The translations under genes and the position numbers were made by a program. From Microbacterium sp. SY138 (lineage in GTDB: Bacteria; Actinomycetota; Actinomycetes; Actinomycetales; Microbacteriaceae): a stretch of 64,000 nt of DNA. The stretch covers positions 1,674,001 through 1,738,000 of the forward strand of contig NZ_CP155793.1 of assembly GCF_039729145.1 (NCBI RefSeq). The letters are read 5' to 3'. This document shows, in pieces, positions 60,677-64,000 of the stretch (positions within the stretch are counted from its first letter, which is position 1; each line of letters begins with the position of its first letter). The notes under the pieces are model-generated. The model made no database searches and was not told the DNA's origin. It saw nothing but the letters and a program-made list of their open reading frames with translations.

Positions 60677-61618
60677 ATGCCCTTCTCCGGTGAGATCCAC
60701 GAACGCGTCGCGAATGCGCCGACAGTGCCGCACGGCCTGCCCCTGGTGCTCCTTCTCACCGGTTTCACCGACGCGGGCAGCGCGGTGTCCGGCCTGATCG
60801 ACCACCTGAGGGAGACCGCGTCGCCGGAAACCGTCGTGGTGTTCGACAACGATGCGCTGCTGGACTATCGCGCCCGTCGACCGGTGATCGCCTTCGACCA
60901 GGACCATCTCACCGAATTCCGGCCGCCGCGTCTCGAGCTGTCGCTTGCGACGGACGCGCTCGGTCGTCCCTTCCTGCTCCTCGCCGGGTACGAGCCCGAC
61001 TTCGCGTGGAACCGCTTCGCGAGCACCGTCCTCGCCCTGGCGGCGGAGTTCGAGGTGTCGGGACTGCACTGGGTGCATTCGATCGCCATGCCTGTTCCGC
61101 ACACACGTCCGATCGGTACAACCGTGAGCGGCAATCGCCGTGAGCTCACGGTCGCGCACTCCGTCTGGCGTCCGCGCACCCAGGTGCCGGCGACCGCCGG
61201 TCACCTCCTCGAGTTCCGGTTCGTCGAGCGCGGCGACCCCGCCGTCGGATTCGTGCTCCTCGTGCCGCACTACCTCGCCGAGACCGAGAATCCAGAAGCG
61301 GTGATCGCCGCGGCAGAGAGGCTGATGGCCTCGACCGGTCTGGTGCTGATGCTGGACGCCGTTCAGGAGCGCCGCGAGGACTACCTGGCGCGCGTCGACG
61401 AGCAGGTCGCCGGGAACGATGAGCTGCAGCAGATGGTGCACAACCTCGAGCGCCGATATGACGCGTACATGGCGGGACGCAATCCCGATGACGATTCGTA
61501 CGACGAGGGCGGGTTCAGTGAGCGGGACCTTCCCAGCGCCGACGAGCTCGCTGCGGAACTGGAGCGCTACCTGGCGTCGCGTCCGTCGGGCGACGAGGAC
61601 AAGCCCGGTCGCAACTGA
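60677..61618 (+). CDS. PAC2 family protein
   Basis: 313 residues. LVLLLTGFTDAGSAVSGLIDHLRE, RARRPVIAFDQDHLTEFRPPRLE and PFLLLAGYEPDFAWNRFASTV match the PAC2 (proteasome assembly chaperone-like) family found in actinobacteria. HWVHSIAMPVPHTRPIGTTVSGNR is typical. The C-terminal ~50 residues are an acidic charged tail. Molecular role in bacteria is not settled. Transcribed toward sigA. Confidence 0.92.
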   Translation: MPFSGEIHERVANAPTVPHGLPLVLLLTGFTDAGSAVSGLIDHLRETASPETVVVFDNDALLDYRARRPVIAFDQDHLTEFRPPRLELSLATDALGRPFLLLAGYEPDFAWNRFASTVLALAAEFEVSGLHWVHSIAMPVPHTRPIGTTVSGNRRELTVAHSVWRPRTQVPATAGHLLEFRFVERGDPAVGFVLLVPHYLAETENPEAVIAAAERLMASTGLVLMLDAVQERREDYLARVDEQVAGNDELQQMVHNLERRYDAYMAGRNPDDDSYDEGGFSERDLPSADELAAELERYLASRPSGDEDKPGRN

Positions 61619-61786
61619 CACGGATCCGCGAGAACTTCGTCGTAATGCATCCGCATCGCCACACGTGTGCGATACTAGGACTCTGACCCGTTGTCAATCA
61701 GTGTTTTCGAGCGCTGGACTTGACAAGGGTCTTACTAGTGTCCGAAATGTCCCGGGGCTACACAGCAGCTCCGTGAAAGGCGAAAC

Positions 61787-63021
<1,235 letters not shown>

Positions 63022-63025
<4 letters not shown>

Positions 63026-63717
63026 GCCAGGCGAACGACGGCAAGGCGCTCGAGGCGAGCGTCGACGGCAAGAGCTATGCGCGTATCCCGCTGCGTACCC
63101 GTGTGGTCATGCCCGAGGACGACCTCGATGCGATCATCACGGAGTACGCCAAGGACGCCGTGCAGCCGGGCGACCTGCTGTTCGTGACCGAGAAGATCGT
63201 GGCGATCACCCAGGGGCGGTCGTACCGTCTCGACGAGATCAAGCCGCGCAAGCTCGCCCTGTTCCTCTCCAAGTACGTCACCCGCACGCCGTACGGCATC
63301 GGGCTCGGCATGCCGGAGACGATGGAGATGGCGCTGCGGGAATGCGGCACTCCGCGGATCCTGTTCGCGTCGGCCGTGGCAGCGGTCACCAAGGCGTTCG
63401 GTCGTCGTGGTGACTTCTACCGCATCGCGGGTGACAAGGCGCGGGCCATCGACGGTCCCACCAAGCACACCATCCCTCCGTACAACGAGGCTGTCGTGCT
63501 CGGACCGAAGGATCCCGACGGCGTGGCCGCGCGGCTGAAGGCACTGATCGGTGGCCAGGCAGAAGTGGCAGTGGTCGATATCAACGACCTCGGCGGCAAC
63601 ATCCTCGGGTCGACGCTCGACAAGGACGGCGAGCGTCGTCTGGTCAAGATCCTCGGGGACAACCCGCTCGGACAGGGGCTCGAGTCCACACCGCTCGGCA
63701 TCGTCCGCGCAGTCTGA
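63022..63717 (+). CDS. CofE-like (coenzyme F420 gamma-glutamyl ligase family) protein
   Basis: 231 residues. [41 protein letters not shown] and the GDN-containing C-terminus ([23 protein letters not shown]) match the CofE family (PF01996), which adds glutamate to F420-0 using GTP. The CofE substrate loop residues cannot all be checked here. Its ATG overlaps the sigA stop. No fbiA/B/C homologue lies in this window, so a different amide-forming role is possible. It faces an ATP-grasp gene across a terminator. Confidence 0.88.
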
Positions 63718-63746
63718 CCTCTGTCATCTGATCCGCTCAGAACGAC

Positions 63747-63785
63747 GACGAAGGCCCCGGATGCTCGGCATCCGGGGCCTTCGTC
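63747..63785. terminator. Bidirectional terminator after the CofE-like gene
   Basis: GACGAAGGCCCCGGATGC and GCATCCGGGGCCTTCGTC are perfect 18-bp arms around TCG, between convergent genes. It is the strongest hairpin in the window. Confidence 0.88.
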
Positions 63786-63794
63786 ATCTCTGTC

Positions 63795-64000
63795 TCAGAA
63801 ACCGATGACTTCGCGGTACCGAGGTTTGTGGCCCGTGCGGATACCGGTGACGCTGGGCTTGTTCTCGTAGACTCCGGCGCCCCAGTTGCCCTCGACGAGG
63901 ACGGGACCGTCCGGGGAGACGACGATGTCCCAACCGACGTACTGCACCTGGGGCACGACGCGGGCGACCTCGTCGATGAACGCGCGCACCTCGTCCATGT
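63795..64000 (-). CDS. Partial ATP-grasp protein (C-terminus)
   Basis: Only the last ~68 residues are present; the gene continues past the right edge. QYVGWDIVVSPDGPVLVEGN carries the ATP-grasp metal-binding Glu and Asn, and GAGVYENKPSVTGIRTGHKPRYREVIGF is the C-terminus. The pattern fits the sugar-transfer-associated/RimK-like ATP-grasp group. Its substrate is unknown; adjacency to the CofE-like ligase is notable. Confidence 0.8.
   Translation of the reverse strand, partial: MDEVRAFIDEVARVVPQVQYVGWDIVVSPDGPVLVEGNWGAGVYENKPSVTGIRTGHKPRYREVIGF

Noticed and set aside
61720..61748. A sigA promoter beginning at TTGACA
   Set aside because: No -10-like hexamer at 16-18 bases; TAGTGT is only 10 bases away. 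Mentioned with the gene but not called.

Overview
The window is a chromosomal segment from a high-G+C actinobacterium, most likely Microbacterium or a close relative (Microbacteriaceae, Micrococcales). Pointers are the actinobacterial proteins DUF3099, DUF3145 and DUF4191, a polyphosphate glucokinase, the glnA2-glnE pair, a FasR-type regulator beside a fabD-fabH-acpP-fabF cluster, a homodimeric AceE, a zinc-free type B L31 and an acidic N-terminal extension on SigA. I see no integrase, transposase, CRISPR array or plasmid gene; it reads as core chromosome with small accessory inserts.

Layout. 1-8300: membrane proteins, an ABC-F ATPase, a HAD phosphatase, a PNPOx-cupin pair, a SURF1 operon, fabG, an alpha/beta hydrolase and serB. 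8346-12341: glgC and glgA diverge, then an ABC ATPase and rpmE2 with a structured leader and terminator. 12398-18900 is the most accessory-looking part: a GmrSD-like (DUF262/DUF1524) protein with a downstream S33-type hydrolase 2 bases away, a divergent 2OG-Fe(II) oxygenase-like gene behind a candidate iron box, DUF3145, and a MocR regulator divergent from yczE across a long inverted repeat. 19732-27349: type II fatty acid synthesis, its PucR-type regulator and aceE, all on the minus strand. 27503-34195: tRNA-Val, PepSY membrane genes, small oxidoreductases, L-lactate dehydrogenase and a divergent SDR/XRE pair. 34208-40126: an aldo/keto reductase, YchJ, a zinc-ribbon coiled coil, a short family A DNA polymerase, RNase P RNA, a lipoprotein and ppgK. 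40195-51111: nitrogen assimilation (glnA2, glnE, glnA) around a lipid kinase, an AI-2E exporter-like protein, a LuxR/TPR regulator and DUF1254/DUF1214. 51259-55835: RDD protein, rimB/rimK, DUF4191 and an unrecognised membrane protein. 55847-60563: pepA-lpd-sucB. 60677-64000: PAC2, sigA, a CofE-like ligase and a truncated ATP-grasp gene.

The genes connect into a few pathways. AceE, the lipoyl E2 and Lpd would make acetyl-CoA that the neighbouring FAS II genes consume. GlnA, GlnA2 and GlnE form the ammonium assimilation module, and the glnA upstream region carries a four-half-site match to the GlnR box. GlgC and GlgA handle glycogen precursors and PpgK feeds glucose-6-phosphate. The best candidates for new biology are the GmrSD/hydrolase pair, the iron-box-linked oxygenase, the RimK-RCK_C fusion opposite a RimB-like protease, and the CofE-like ligase overlapping sigA and facing an ATP-grasp gene.
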